A model generated the notes under the pieces. It was not told the origin of the DNA. It worked only from the letters and a program-made list of their open reading frames with translations, and searched no databases. A DNA stretch of 64,000 bases from Phoronis australis (taxonomy: Eukaryota; Phoronida; Phoronidae), in assembly GCA_002633005.1 (NCBI GenBank), contig NMRA01000064.1, positions 859,997 through 923,996 on the forward strand. The letters run 5' to 3'. Every line of letters begins with the position of its first letter. The first letter of the stretch is position 1. The position numbers and the translations under genes are program-made. This document shows positions 1 through 12,115 of this stretch, in pieces.

Positions 1-1886
1 TTGCTGACACCAAATGCCCGCCGATGTCTTTGTTTGTTTTCAGTGAATAGCTATTCTGTACTTACGCAATTAATAGTTTTAAGGTAATTGCAATTAATGA
101 CTTTCACGTCTTGGTATGACTATTTAGGGGATATTTGTTAATCCCTCCCCAAGTTCGTCAAAGAACCACCAGTACGCTACCATCTTAATATTTCAAAACA
201 AAAATCAGGAAACCAGCTACGAAATAGCTCGCAAACAGCTAGGGAAATGTTGATTTTTTGTAATTTGCCTTTGTTTAAGTTCACGCCGACAATCATCACA
301 AGTTGGTTGACTCTGACCCGTGTGTGATGCGTAATGCTTAGGGCAACGAGATTTCGCGAGAGGCCACGGCATCAAAACTTGTTTTCATTTCCGATGTTCA
401 CTCCGATTTTTATGCCTCGATTTTTGAAAGTGTAGAGTTATGTTCTTTGACACCGAAGAAGAAAACGTAAAGTAAGCAGAAAATAAGAGCCGTTGATTGT
501 TAAAGTTTTGAAAGACATTACTGGCAAGGTTGTGCTTTCAGGCAAATATCTACAAAACTGAAGAATTTAACTCAGCAAAGTAGATTTTCTGAAAGTAGAA
601 ATTCGGTAGAATTTATTTGTTTAGTTTATGTCAGTCTGTCATTAATAGGCTGACGTGACCTCGTTTTTTATTAAATTTAGCAAAAAAGAATTCATAACAA
701 AGCAACAGGATCATGTACATGAGCAAATTACGTACGATATAAATGTTCAAAATAAAATCTCAAAACGCTGACACAGCTGTCAAGATTATCGACTTTATGC
801 ATGTTAACGTTTTATCAAAAAAATCATATAAGTCCTATTTTTGATAGCCCTCAGGCAAAAATGGAAATTTTGAAAAACAATCATATTATCGTATTGGAGA
901 ACTGGTGTTCCAGGGTGGGCCAAAATTTAAAATTTTCTATGGACTTACATAACCTTAAAGCTCCATTTCGCTAAAAGCCAAAATCAAATTAAACCTTTCA
1001 TTCAAACAAAATCGACGTTCTCACACTATTTTTCAAAGTGATAGGATTCTATTATCATTACAAACTCAAGTCCCAATGCCTATACATGCCATTTTGAAAT
1101 TGCAATTTTAGAATTCAACTTGGCAGTTGGTTTAGATGTTCTTGTTGGTAACGGAAACAAAATCTTATCATGACGATATGATGTGAGACCGCCTTATTCG
1201 ATTTTCGTTTTTAGCCCGCTAAGCAGGGCGAAATGCAAGCAAATTCGAACTTCAAAACGTGTACTGGGAGAAAGGAATTTGCAATTCTCCTTGTTGGAGT
1301 TTTTTTTCTGGAGGAGAAGATTCTAGACAGAGTGCCCAAAAAGATGTTGCGGAAATCTCCGTCCGATAATTAGTGTGTATGACGTAAGTCTTACCGGGCT
1401 GAGAATACAATCAACACAACAAATGATGTGACGTCCTGTCAAAAACAAACTTTGAAAGCCACATCCACTAATTTTCAACAGAAAACATACTTACAAAAGC
1501 CCCAAAACAGTAGGACGGTTAGAATGAATCTTTTCCTTAGCATCACAAATGGTTCTGGCTCGCCCCCTTCATGGACGTTGGAGGGCCCTTCCTTCAATTT
1601 GGTGTACTCCATTGCTGCGTGGTCGTGTTCAGTACCTTGGTCCCCCTCATATTCTGAGTTGCCGTGCTTGCTACGCTTTTTCGAAATCATCATCTCTCAC
1701 ATTAAGCTAAAAGATGACATGCACGTGCAGTGGTAGGTGAATGCTGTGAATTCGTCTGCTCAATACATGTATTGGGAATTATTAAGTAGCAATTTCTGAG
1801 AGCACCCACGGGTGGTTCCACATCGACAGTCATAAAATTTCCTGAAATTTATGAGGGCGTGGGCTATCCCTAGATATGTTCTCAGC
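1..1886. other. No gene recognised
   Basis: AT-rich sequence with only short open frames on either strand. The overlapping frames at 1428-1736 (+) and 1475-1693 (-) have no recognisable domain and no convincing splice context. I see nothing I can support here. Confidence 0.5.
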
Positions 1887-2006
1887 CGTTATCCCCCTTA
1901 TCTAGAGCCCTCGTGGATTTTGGAGATTTATCACCCTCGGGGCTAACGCCCCTCGGGCGATAATTCTCCAAAATCCACTCGGGCTCTAGATAACGGGGGA
2001 TAACGA
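1887..2006. repeat. Foldback palindrome, arms ~57 bp
   Basis: The sequence reads from CGTTATCCCCCTTATCTAGA through a centre near 1945 (CGGGGCTAACGCCCC) to TCTAGATAACGGGGGATAACG. The two arms are near-perfect reverse complements with few mismatches. A transcript would form a very stable hairpin. It resembles a miniature foldback element. No coding potential and no clear target-site duplication were found. Confidence 0.85.
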
Positions 2007-3425
2007 CTTCGCCATGTAATAATTTATATCTATGCTGTGAATGGATCTCACGTCAATATCCAGAAACAAGTTTGATATTTAAGATAGACTTTTAGTATTT
2101 AAGTAGTGGCTTTTCAAAAATTGAGAATTTTTGCGAATTTTCATGTGGCTGATTTTGGCTTTTTTCAGTGAGAAAGCGAGGAGAGGATATAGCATGTGTG
2201 AATACGAAACCACTGTGATTTGATAGTATTGGGCTAGTTTAGTACATACACAAACAAAGTCTTTTGTCCGCCTAGTGGTTAACATGACTCTTACTGAGTG
2301 CATGTTGCACTATTTGGCTACTCAGAAACAGAGATTACACAGCAGTTTTATAAAGATTCACTACAAACATCACGACTTTTTTGATGTATACGCTCAGATC
2401 AGTCCCTAAAAATACATTATATCAGAGTGTAGCACGTAATTAGAAAACATATAACTTTTACCTTTCAACAGGCTTGGATATGGGTTATGTAATTATATCT
2501 TATTTGTGACTTTTGTACCCTACGTTTTAGCCTATAAAAACTATTGGCCATGTCTGCTTGAGCGGCCACACGGAGAGAATCCTGACTGCATAAATAGTTT
2601 TTGCCATTGATGACATGTTATTTCTGGATTAGTGTGCACCAGAAAACTGCCTTAATAATTCACATATAACTGGAGTGAAAGTAAGTTGTGTCCTTTTGTA
2701 TAAAACGTCATACCGTTCCATTTATTTGAATATGAGAATCCAAGCAATGGTCTTTATGCCTTAATTCAAACATTTGCAAGTAGAACATTCTTTACAGAAC
2801 AGAAATCCTTGCTACAGAGATGGTGATATAGTGAGATGTTATGGTGAAAGCTTGTAATATGTAAAAATGCTGAAGCATGTAATTATTAAATTCAATGAAA
2901 ATTCGTCTTTCTCAAATATGTGTAACTGGCATTTTTGGAAACTGTGCATCATGCTGTCTGATGAGTATTTTGTCAGTATCTGAAGCTTCCCCCCCTTGGG
3001 CTTGAGCGCAAAAGGTGTTTCTGTAAATTTCAACCCTTATTGTGACTATTTTTCCTTCACAGCAGAATAAACTCATGTGATGATATAAAATATTGAACAA
3101 CTCAAAATGTATGAACATATAACGTGCATTAAGAAAAAATATTTATCTTTAAAACTCAGTCGACAATCAACCAACCGAAAAATGTGTTGACAGAACTTCT
3201 CAGTAGAACGGACTGGGTATTAACGCCAATCTTCCAGAACTTCATGTAATAGTTCGGATATCAAATTTTTTCCCTTCACCGTTTGCGCGTCTCCATCCCG
3301 CAACCAGCTTTAGAGAATACAGCCATGCGAGAAAAGAAGCCATTTGTGTGGGCCTCTTTTCAAGCCAATCATTTCACTTTTTTCCTGGCCATTCTTCGCT
3401 AACCTCACCCCTTAAGACACGGCTG
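2007..3425. other. No gene recognised
   Basis: AT-rich intergenic sequence. The short minus-strand frames at 2079-2303 and 2839-3118 show no domain, and no splice sites support them. Confidence 0.5.
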
Positions 3426-3439
3426 CAGGGGTACACTCA

Positions 3440-4105
3440 ACACCAGTTCCTTGTTCAGCTGCAACTTTTACGCCAAGAACGCTTTCACGTCATGAGCAAA
3501 TCTGGAGCTCCGTTTGGCTTTGTGTAGTGCTCACCTAGACTCAGTTTCGTTAGAAGTGGACCTTGACCAGACCTCTTCATAAGAAGCCGACGGAAGTGCC
3601 GACGGCCCAAATGTATCAGGGGCACACACCTACTGCCTTGCAATACGTCATGAAATGAAATTTCCATTACTAGGTCTCATGTGTGTCTGTCAATGATCAA
3701 AGGAGCATATAGTTCAACCAAGGAAGTGGACAATATTGAGCATTCGTGCATCGAGCAATATATCAAACACGCCCACATTGGTCAGGTGAATTCATATTAA
3801 AAATCTGGCTCACTCACATGACAGGGACAGGTAAGCTGTACATGTTGTGTTGCATTTCTTGTAAAGCTTCCCACTTTATAAAGACCTCCTCATGTGAGCA
3901 TTTTAATGGGGAATACCTTTTAAAACTGCAAACTACAGCAGTCATATTTTCGTGAACAGGAAGCTCTACTACTGTAGCGCCACAAGGTGTCACTTGCTGA
4001 ATTTACCCCGGCTCTGCACTAAAGGTCTGATGACAACTCTAATACAACCAACCAGTCTGAGAGCAAAGAAACTGTAAACAAGATAATACAACAGGCTAAA
4101 TAATG
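3440..4105 (+). repeat. Dispersed repeat, copy 1 of 2
   Basis: This block aligns in the same orientation with 7400-8055. Shared stretches include CACGTCATGAGCAAATC, the segment around TTCATAAGAAGCC and TACTACTG-AGCGCCACA near the end. Divergence is substantial, so it is old. Short frames inside it do not match between the copies, which argues against coding. It has no recognised family. Confidence 0.8.
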
Positions 4106-4114
4106 CCTCTACTG

Positions 4115-4205
4115 CCAATGGGGCTATTCGGAAAATCTACAATAACTAGAGGGCGTGCGTGTACTAGTGGTGATAGATTAACAGCCTCGATTGCGCGAGC
4201 CCTTT
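4115..4205 (+). repeat. Inverted partner of 7200-7278
   Basis: AATGGGGCTATTCG, TACTAGTGGTGAT and ATTGCGCG occur here in order. They recur in order on the opposite strand at 7278 down to 7218, immediately upstream of the possible secreted-protein gene. A good donor-like site (CAAAG then GTAAGG) lies about 100 bp downstream on the plus strand at 4302/4303, so this copy could be a relocated promoter segment. That last point is inference. Confidence 0.6.
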
Positions 4206-6194
4206 AAATACATGGTGAAATGGCTTGCAGCCGTGCCAACTGAATCTGAGATTGTGTAAAAAGGGTGCTTCTATGAGAGGAAGTAAGCACGACCTCATAC
4301 AAAGGTAAGGTTTGTGATTATTTTTACGATTATTCCATGATTATTCTACCGATGCCTGTTAACTGAGGCACTCGCCGATGTCGACTTCGCGGCAGTCAGT
4401 CGCCTGCCAGAGTCTGGTTAATCTTTATATATTGTGATATGTGATACGATACTTGACGTAGCAATCGGGATCTTTTCGTACATCTAAGCATTATTATTGT
4501 TTGGAATGATTTCTAAGTTTATCAGTGACAGTTACATCAATCAATGCTGAATGTTTATGCTGTCAACTCGATACAGGTTAATGAGTTAAGATTACAATCC
4601 AATCCCAATGGTAAAGGGTACGTGAGCGATAAATATCCATTGCATTAGACTATTGTTTACTCCCTATAATATGTCTTCTGGCAATCTGTTACACGTTGAA
4701 ATGGAAATCTATCACGTCAGTTTTCACGTAACCTTTGGTTTTTAGGTTTGAAGGCTTGTACCGTGCAGAGGAGATATGCTGTTTTGCTACTTGTATCAAT
4801 TGTAAAACCAGATACATATTACATTTTTCGAATTCACAGTGACTGAATAGTCTTAACTCATGCCTTGAAATGTTGCAAGTCGTTATAAATTCAAATGACT
4901 GCCATTTTTGTGAAAATTGCATTTTTGATGGTGCCTTACGATTTGTAATTACTCTTAAACAACAGAAAGATTATCCATCATTTTTAAATGACCCAAGTCT
5001 TCATATCTTCTATTAGAAGAAAAACGGTTCCCTCAACCTTAGGCTAGAAGTATGCTTGACAGACCCATGAACCTGTAATCTGAGTTTAAAATTGCTGAAA
5101 GTATCAAAATTAAAAAGGCTTGAAAATGGGTAACAAAGGTTTGAAGTTGTCTCAAAAAACTTGTATATTTTACAGACAAGTGATGCCTTTAAAGAATTGT
5201 TATGGCTAGGGATAAAAAATAAAGACACAGTTTTATGCAATACTCATTATATACACCCTTGGTTTCTGAAAATAGTAAATATTTACTTTTATGTGAAACT
5301 GTAGACCAATCACCATATATTTTTGAAAAACAGGGATAACATTTTTGATCCAATCTGGAGTACTTAATTATTCATATTTCAATATTTGTTCCAGGTTCAG
5401 TGACATTTTAAGGCCACTTCAAGCTGTATCATAGACAAGCTTTGTTACTCCGTTCTCTTCCCACAGCACTTCCACACACCAGCAGTGCTGCATGGCACAA
5501 TGTGCAAGTCAGTGGCCCTGGAGAAATGTGAATCGCAGTACTAAGTTACCATAAGACAATGTGCCAGTGGAGTGTCTGTGTATCCAGACGAACTATATCT
5601 GACTGCTACACAAATAAGCCTTGTTGGTGAGGATGCCCTTTCATAGGCAATGAGTCATGTGTGGACAATAGCTTATTTCCTTTCCTGGAAGAAACATGAG
5701 GGACTGAAGCTAAAGAAGACCTAGTCACACTCTGGTCTAGTTCAGAGTCTGATTTTGGGCTCAAAACGATTCAAGTGATATGCTGCTGTGTTTACCTTCA
5801 AGGGTCTAATTGTGGATGTTATTGAGGCTGAATGAGGTTACATGAAAGAAAGCCACGTGTTGAAACTGGACCTTTTTTACAAGCGCTTCTATAGGCCATT
5901 GAAACTAGAACCCAGTGAAATGAAAGCCAAAAGCTGAGTGACATTAAATTTTCCTTTCAGAAGAAAGGCTTTATACTATTGGTAAAAACTTTTCAATTTG
6001 GTACAGATTATGGGGAAATGACATTCAGTGACTGCATCGATTGTCTTATTGTATGTTTTCAATTGTAGCTAGCTGCTATGCACAAGATTCGAGAATAAAC
6101 AATTATCAGTGTATTTAAAAACAAATGGCAAACTGAAAAAGCACAGAAAGAAACATTGCGAGGGAGTCCATAATCAGGCATATCAGGTGCTGAA
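4206..6194. other. No gene recognised
   Basis: Intergenic sequence without a supportable coding exon. The minus-strand frames at 4689-4922 and 5013-5240 lack domains. Confidence 0.45.
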
Positions 6195-7184
6195 TTACTG
6201 AATTACGTTCAATTCTCTCAGGTTATTGCTGAAGGATTGCTTTTCACTTTGTCCAACGGTGAAATAGATGGTCAGGCGGTTGGTTTCAGTTGTTTTTTCT
6301 TGCCTGTAACAGAATAGAAATATTAGCAAATTGTAAAAGAAAAGGCAAGACAAAACTACTTTTGTAAGGCAGAACATACTTGACATTTCATCTTCATGTT
6401 TATGTGTAGAAACTAATAACCTTTGTACCCAAGTCTTATTTAATATCTGAATTAAAATATGTGAAACAGGCTAAAAGTGATTTAACAATGTGTATTTTTC
6501 ATGACACTTAAAATGTGCTTCTGATCTCAACAAGTAAAATTCATTCTAGGTGTCAATTTTTTTCCAATGCAATGTTACGACATTTACTGAATTAAGGCTT
6601 ATTCATGTTAATTCGATAACTGAGCTGGTGGTCCTGGGGGTGGGGTCCACGATAAAATAAGGAAACTCACTCATCTAGAGAATTTTATTGGAAACAGCAT
6701 AGTTTTGAAGAGAAACTGCTGTGAAAAAGTCACTCTTGACTTCTGTGCATCACGTACCATACACCTCTTATTTTGGGAGCACTCCCACCCAGGACAATAT
6801 GAATATGTGCTGCTAGCCTACCCGGCATCGGGTGAGTTTCCAAAAAGAAACACTTAGTTCCACTCAATAAAACTGTTATTCAGTGGGGTAACTGGTGGGG
6901 ATAACATCACCGAACGATGTTGATAGAAACTGATTGCTAAAAACTTACCAAGTAATGTTGTGTAGTCTCCGAATGGAACTGCATAGTCATAGACATAGAG
7001 CACACACGGGGCTTCAGCATCCACACACTTTTTGTCAGTTAGTTGACCCTGTTGACCGCAGTTGTCCACGAATATAGTAACCTTAGGTCTTTTGGGAATT
7101 TGTGGCCACCTGTCGAAGACTTGCACCAGGGAAATTAGCAGTAATAAGGCTTAGCGCGACGACGTATTTTGATAAAAATTCCAT
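6195..7184 (-). CDS. Possible small secreted protein, two exons, frameshifted
   Basis: Not recognised as a known family. Exon 1 (6949-7184) starts at an ATG at 7184 followed by MEFLSKYVVALSL. One base must be dropped near 7149 to continue into the long open frame, which then reads SLLLLISLVQVFDRW: a convincing signal peptide. It goes on through a lysine/proline-rich stretch and a cysteine-containing part (VDNCGQQGQ, KCVDAEAPCVLYVYDY) to a strong donor, CTTG|GTAAGT. Exon 2 (6195-6298, if the weaker acceptor GCAAG is used) keeps the phase and ends in TAA after LRELNVIQ. A stronger-looking acceptor (GTTACAG) lies 5 bp upstream but breaks the phase, so a missing exon or further error is possible. 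It could be a live gene with an assembly error or a pseudogene. Confidence 0.4.
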
Positions 7185-7199
7185 CTTTTACCAGTTGTT

Positions 7200-7278
7200 T
7201 ACATGCAGACAGCCACGCATGCGCAATTTAATCACCACTAGTACAGCAGCGACACCGCGAGGAGAATTCTTCGAATAG
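7200..7278 (-). repeat. Upstream segment shared with 4115-4205
   Basis: Read on the minus strand, this holds AATGGGGCTATTCG and TACTAGTGGTGAT in the same order as the plus strand at 4115-4170. It lies just upstream of the ATG at 7184, so it would include the promoter or 5' UTR of that gene if the gene is real. Confidence 0.55.
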
Positions 7279-7284
7279 CCCCAT

Positions 7285-7370
7285 TAAAAAGTTTCAGTCA
7301 CTATTTTATTTTAAATTACTGAGCGCGCAATTAAACTGAGTACTTGACACTTGGCAACCAAAAAGACGCA
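7285..7370 (+). repeat. Flanking direct repeat, left copy
   Basis: This matches 8066-8150 in direct orientation, including ATTACTGAGC and AGTACTTGACACTTG and CAACCAAAAA. The two copies bracket the ~660-bp repeat at 7400-8055, like short terminal direct repeats or the edges of a tandem duplication. Confidence 0.75.
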
Positions 7371-7399
7371 TTTCCGCTAACTTGGCTTTAGCCACGACT

Positions 7400-8055
7400 G
7401 CACTTGATACCAGTTCTTTGTCCAGCTGCAAACTTTCCGTTAAAGTCTTCACGTCATGAGCAAATCAGGAGCTCCCTTTGCCTTTGTGTAGACTGTAGTG
7501 CCCACATAGACTCAGTTGCATTAGAAGTGGACCCGCGTGGCCAACTCTCTTTATAAGAAGCCCATGGAAGTGCCGATGCTCCAAATGCCTTCGGGGCAGA
7601 CACCCCATACAATGCCTTGCAATGACATAAAATACAGTTTCCCTCACTGTACCTTAAGGGATAATCTATTTCACTCAGGCAAGGAAGTAAACAATATTGT
7701 GCAACCATAGAGCAATATACCAAACACGTCTACTCTGGCCAAGATGAGTTCACATTCAAAAACTGTCTCACACATATTACAGGTACGCTGTACATTCTCT
7801 GCCGCACTTCTTGTGCAGCTTCCCACTTTGATAAAGAACTTCACGTGAGCATTTTCGTGGAGAATACCTTTTGAAACTGTACACTACAGCAGCTATATTT
7901 CCATGAACAGGAAGTTCTACTACTGCAGCGCCACATGTTGGCACTTGCTGAAATTTACCCTCAACATTAAAAGTCTGGTGAAACTCTGATAATTATAACC
8001 AAAGGATCTTTGAGCAGAAAATTTGTAAACAAGTAAATTCTGCACGCTAAATAAT
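7400..8055 (+). repeat. Dispersed repeat, copy 2 of 2
   Basis: Diverged direct copy of 3440-4105. The frames at 7454-7723 and 7465-7647 on the minus strand are not conserved with copy 1. It is bracketed by the direct repeats 7285-7370 and 8066-8150, which copy 1 lacks. Confidence 0.8.
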
Positions 8056-8065
8056 GTTTCAATTA

Positions 8066-8150
8066 AAATCTTTCATCCACTGTTTGAATTTTATATTACT
8101 GAGCAATTGCAACAAGTACTTGACACTTGACAACCAAAAATGCGCTTTTT
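8066..8150 (+). repeat. Flanking direct repeat, right copy
   Basis: Right-hand partner of 7285-7370, sharing TATTACTGAGC and AGTACTTGACACTTG. Confidence 0.75.
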
Positions 8151-10720
8151 CAGTTGAATTTCTTTGTATGAAATCAAAGGAAAACCAGACTTTTAAGATT
8201 TATTGTTTTTATTTTTTATTCATCGTCTATAAATTTCAAGAGTCATATAATTACAACTTGCTGTATTCTTAACAATAAGTTGGTTTGAGTTTAATGGGTA
8301 ATTGAATTAGGTGTTACGAAAAAACGAGTGTCCCCACGAAGGGAGGTAATTTCATTTCCGTGCAAAGTATATTTATGAATTGGAGAATGTATATTATACA
8401 TCCCTACACAGCATCAAATATCAGTCCCTACTCAACACGGATTAGTCCTGTTATCAAAATAGGTAATTTTTAAACAGAAATATTTGCATGTTTCAAGAAA
8501 ACATTTCAGGGGGTATAATAAATAGACGAAGAGGTCAATGAGTGTATTATGGTGGTTGGCGTCGCTTCAGGTGGATATCAATGCCTTGGTAAATTTTCAG
8601 CCAATTCTGTGACAGTCTTGACGACATGCTTTTCAACTTCGGTGAACTCATGCAAGTTAACAAGTCAATTAAAAGCATTTCATGCAAAATCACCCAATCG
8701 CTTAATCAGATTTTAAAGGACGATTGGCACAGCAAAGTAAGTGTCAATCACAAAGTTAAAGGTGCATTTTCGTCTGAAGTCTCGAATATTCATCGAACCT
8801 GTAATAAACACAGTATTTAATCAGTTCACTTCAAACTATTTGAAACATTTAAGTTGTGATTACTTTACACATAGAAAATAGCCAAAATAGATGGGCTTCT
8901 TTGGTACCCGTAGATGACCGGCTTCGATAACTCTTTGAACGGTGCTAGACAATCGACCTTTCAGTCTTTGATGTGAGACAACTAAGAGCATGCACATGAT
9001 TGATAGTTGTATTTAGCCTCGATTTGGAAACCGCTGTCGTTTGGAGTTGAAAACAAACGAGACGTGTTCGTAATTTTAATAATTCCAAATAGCACACTGC
9101 TCTTTATCACAAACATTATCATCACCGCCATAAAAGCTACCACCATCATCGTTACCATCATGCGCAGAGTTGTACTGCCCTCATTGGTAGTAACCTTCTA
9201 CCTTGTAAAGCTAGCAGTTCTATTCGCCTGTACTTGTGTATAATCAGTTTGACTCATCATAGGTTGCAGCGTAGTATTGTTGTGCAATGCGTCCGCTAGT
9301 TTGGTTCATTGTCAACTTTTTATCCGATAAGACTGATCAACGTTGCACCGATCTATTGTGTCCATTTTATACTACATTATGTCCGCTCATTTCGACCCAT
9401 TATGTCCAATTTAGCCAATTTTATTGGCGCAGGAAACATTTGATGGTTGCACGGGGATGTGTCGAAATTAATAACTAATTGTTAATTTATCGATACTCAT
9501 CAACACCAGGAATATTTGGGGAGCAGAAACCTATTTTCCCCAAAAAATTTATTGCCCCCCCCCTCCTCTCCTGCTCCCCGCTTACATGTACTACTCTACG
9601 CAGTTATGTCTATTTTGACCCATTATGTCCATCTGGAACCATGTTCCCTTTGAATCCTTTTATCCACACATTCTCCGGACCGCTTATAGTCCATCGACCC
9701 AAAAATGGACATATCAAATCAACCCCGTTTTATCAAAGATGCTCGAGATAAAACATAGTTAAAACCGAGGTATTTCAAAAAAGTAGTTTGACCACTGTGG
9801 GTTTGGGTTAAATACTTTAAAAAAGGAATTTAAATCAGAAAGATCTAAATACTGTAGACTGGTCGAATTACCATCTGAAACCATAAATCAGGTTAGTAAC
9901 ATTCGACGTGGTCATGTTTAACACTTGCATGTCACTAACTGTGACAACAGGTCGGGTTTCGAGACCCAATACGTCGCCCTAATCAAAAATGCTTTATAAA
10001 TACGGACATGGGTAGGAGTCCCGACACGTGTCCGCTTTATGATGTCAAAATAAGCATGGCTAGTGGTTAGGTTAGAACGGAATGGGTTGGGGTTTCAGTG
10101 CTCTAACCCAATGTTAGCCGGGGAGAAAGCGTTTGAAAAACTTTTGACAACTGTTGAGCAGATGAGCATCTTTAGTCGTTCAAAAGTGTTTCGACTGAAA
10201 CTATCTTGAGAAAATTTTTCGCGAAGGGACGCAGAAGTTTTTTCCGACATGTAACTCAGTCGCGTGCATTGAGAATGCCAACAACTATTACCGTAACATA
10301 ATGGAAATAGTTTTTAAACTGAGTTTCTGAAAAAAATAATTAGTACGTACTTAGTGCTGTAAAACTGGCTTCAACTTAAAATGGTTTCTTATAGAGATGA
10401 GATGAATTCAGGACTTACAAACTAAGAACTAGATGTTCGTTATTGCTTGCCTCGGGCCATCACCCACGGAGCACTGCCGCTGTCAGGCCAACATCTGAGC
10501 CTGCTTCCAAGCACTATAACGACATCTCCTAGTCAATTCTTCCAAGTTTTAGAATCCCTGCATATCAGACCAATAGCCATCGCCGGTCTATACATGAAGT
10601 CTCTTTATGGAAGATTAGTTTTTATCGTGATTGATTTGAACGTACCAGAGGTTAAGTTGGCATGGTGTATATCGATGACAAATAACCTAGCTCTATTTCC
10701 GCCTTGGGATATAGCCCACT
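8151..10720. other. No gene recognised
   Basis: Intergenic. Between 9355 and 9630 the motif CCATTATGTCCA and variants recur several times, and there is a C-rich run at about 9556. The 130-codon plus-strand frame at 10447-10839 has no domain and runs into the GC-rich repeat at 10725, so I do not call it a gene. Confidence 0.5.
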
Positions 10721-10724
10721 CATT

Positions 10725-10820
10725 TCAGTGCTGCACGCTCATAGACATGGGCGGCGCGCCATATAGGGGGCTGAGGGACTATAGCCCCCTACTTATTTCA
10801 GTGCTGCGCCGCCCACGCTT
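10725..10820 (+). repeat. GC-rich dispersed repeat fragment
   Basis: The block CAGTGCTGC...GGCGGCGCGCC...TATAGCCCCC...TTTCAGTGCTGCGCCGCCC has relatives at 36185-36352, where TATAGCCCCC and CCAGTGCTGG recur in similar order. Unknown family. Confidence 0.6.
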
Positions 10821-11844
10821 GAGCACATATAAAATTTGATGTGAGTTTAAGGGCTTGAGTGGCAATTGATTGTTGCTGTTTGAGGCTAAATGCTAGCCCT
10901 ACAAGTCGGCTGGTCACAGCATGTCATTTCAAATGACCGAATATTGCATCAACGAATAAATTATTCCTAACCCAGAAATCACTTATGATCTTCGTAAGAA
11001 ATCGAGACCGAGTTTGCAGAGCTTCGAAATCTAGTCAAAATAGAAGTTCGTTTGATGAACAGAACACGGAAAAGTTATACACGCTTTAAAAGTCCGTTTC
11101 AGCACCCTGGATCAAAAGGGAATTAATTGCCGTTTTTAACAAGCAAGTTCTGGCCTGCTCAAACGATATGCCTGGGTAAATATTGCAAAGTATTTAGACG
11201 CCTCTGGTGAAATGAAAACCTGCTGGACATTAGGCCTACGGTCTATAACAGGTGGTCAGGTGTTGAGTACAGGAAATATACCAACGGTTAAAACACCTTT
11301 GACTGAGAAATACAAATTATTTCTTAACATAGACTCGTGGATCAAGGCACCCGCGGAAAGAGTATAACGGATAGAAAAGATACATCGAACACAGAAAAAG
11401 CCAAAATTGTAAAAGAGCACAATGAGTTCAGGTTATGTACAAAAATGAGCGTTAACACCAACATGTCCGGTTGGTGTGCTCATATACGAATACCTGTAAC
11501 TTTGAACGGCAAGCAAATCCAAAAGTAAAACCAGAATTCCATTCAATACAGGTCAGCGAAATCAACAGCACACTGCTCGCGCAGCAGTCCCAGAGTTAGC
11601 AGTGTTACCGGCGCGCAATAGGATTGGGGTGTAATTACGAGCGAGTCACGCTTTACAAAATCGATGAAACTTTTAAGTCAGTACACCTGTTACTGTCCTA
11701 AATATATGGCTTTGAAACATAAGCGGTATAATCCTAAAAACATGTTGACATCTGAATCAATAAAACGTGCTAAGCTTGATGACTATGCCGACGTGGAGTG
11801 CTTATGGTTGGTTCGAATGAAAACAACTTGAAATCATGATAGCG
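10821..11844. other. No gene recognised
   Basis: No supportable coding exon or repeat was seen. The 63-codon frame at 11337-11528 is lysine-rich but has no domain. Confidence 0.45.
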
Positions 11845-12115
11845 CTCACCCGGGGAGGCGTGGCTCGGCCGGGGGGCTCGAATGAGCCCTCTCGTTCGGC
11901 GACGTGGGCAAAAAGATCCGCCTCGGAGAAATAAAAACTACGAAACAAATAGAAAATGAGACAAAAGTCGACTAAAAAAGCAGGAGCTACCAAAATGCGG
12001 CGAATGCACAATTCATAGCTCTGAAAGTACCCAGTGAATTTTAGTAAAACGTCCACATTTTCAAAAATTCGAGCCCTCCATTTTTTAGGCTGGATGCGTG
12101 CATGGAAATTACATA
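11845..12115 (+). repeat. Dispersed repeat, partner of 54485-54725
   Basis: Aligned direct matches with the 54.5-kb copy include GAGACAAAAGTC, CACAATTCATAGC, TTTAGTAAAA, CAAAAATTCGAGCCC and TAGGCTGGATGCG. The copy at 54.5 kb lies inside the outer TTAA element. Confidence 0.8.

Noticed and set aside
10447-10839. 130-codon plus-strand open frame
   Set aside because: No domain, no splice support, and its end is the GC-rich repeat also found at 36.2 kb.
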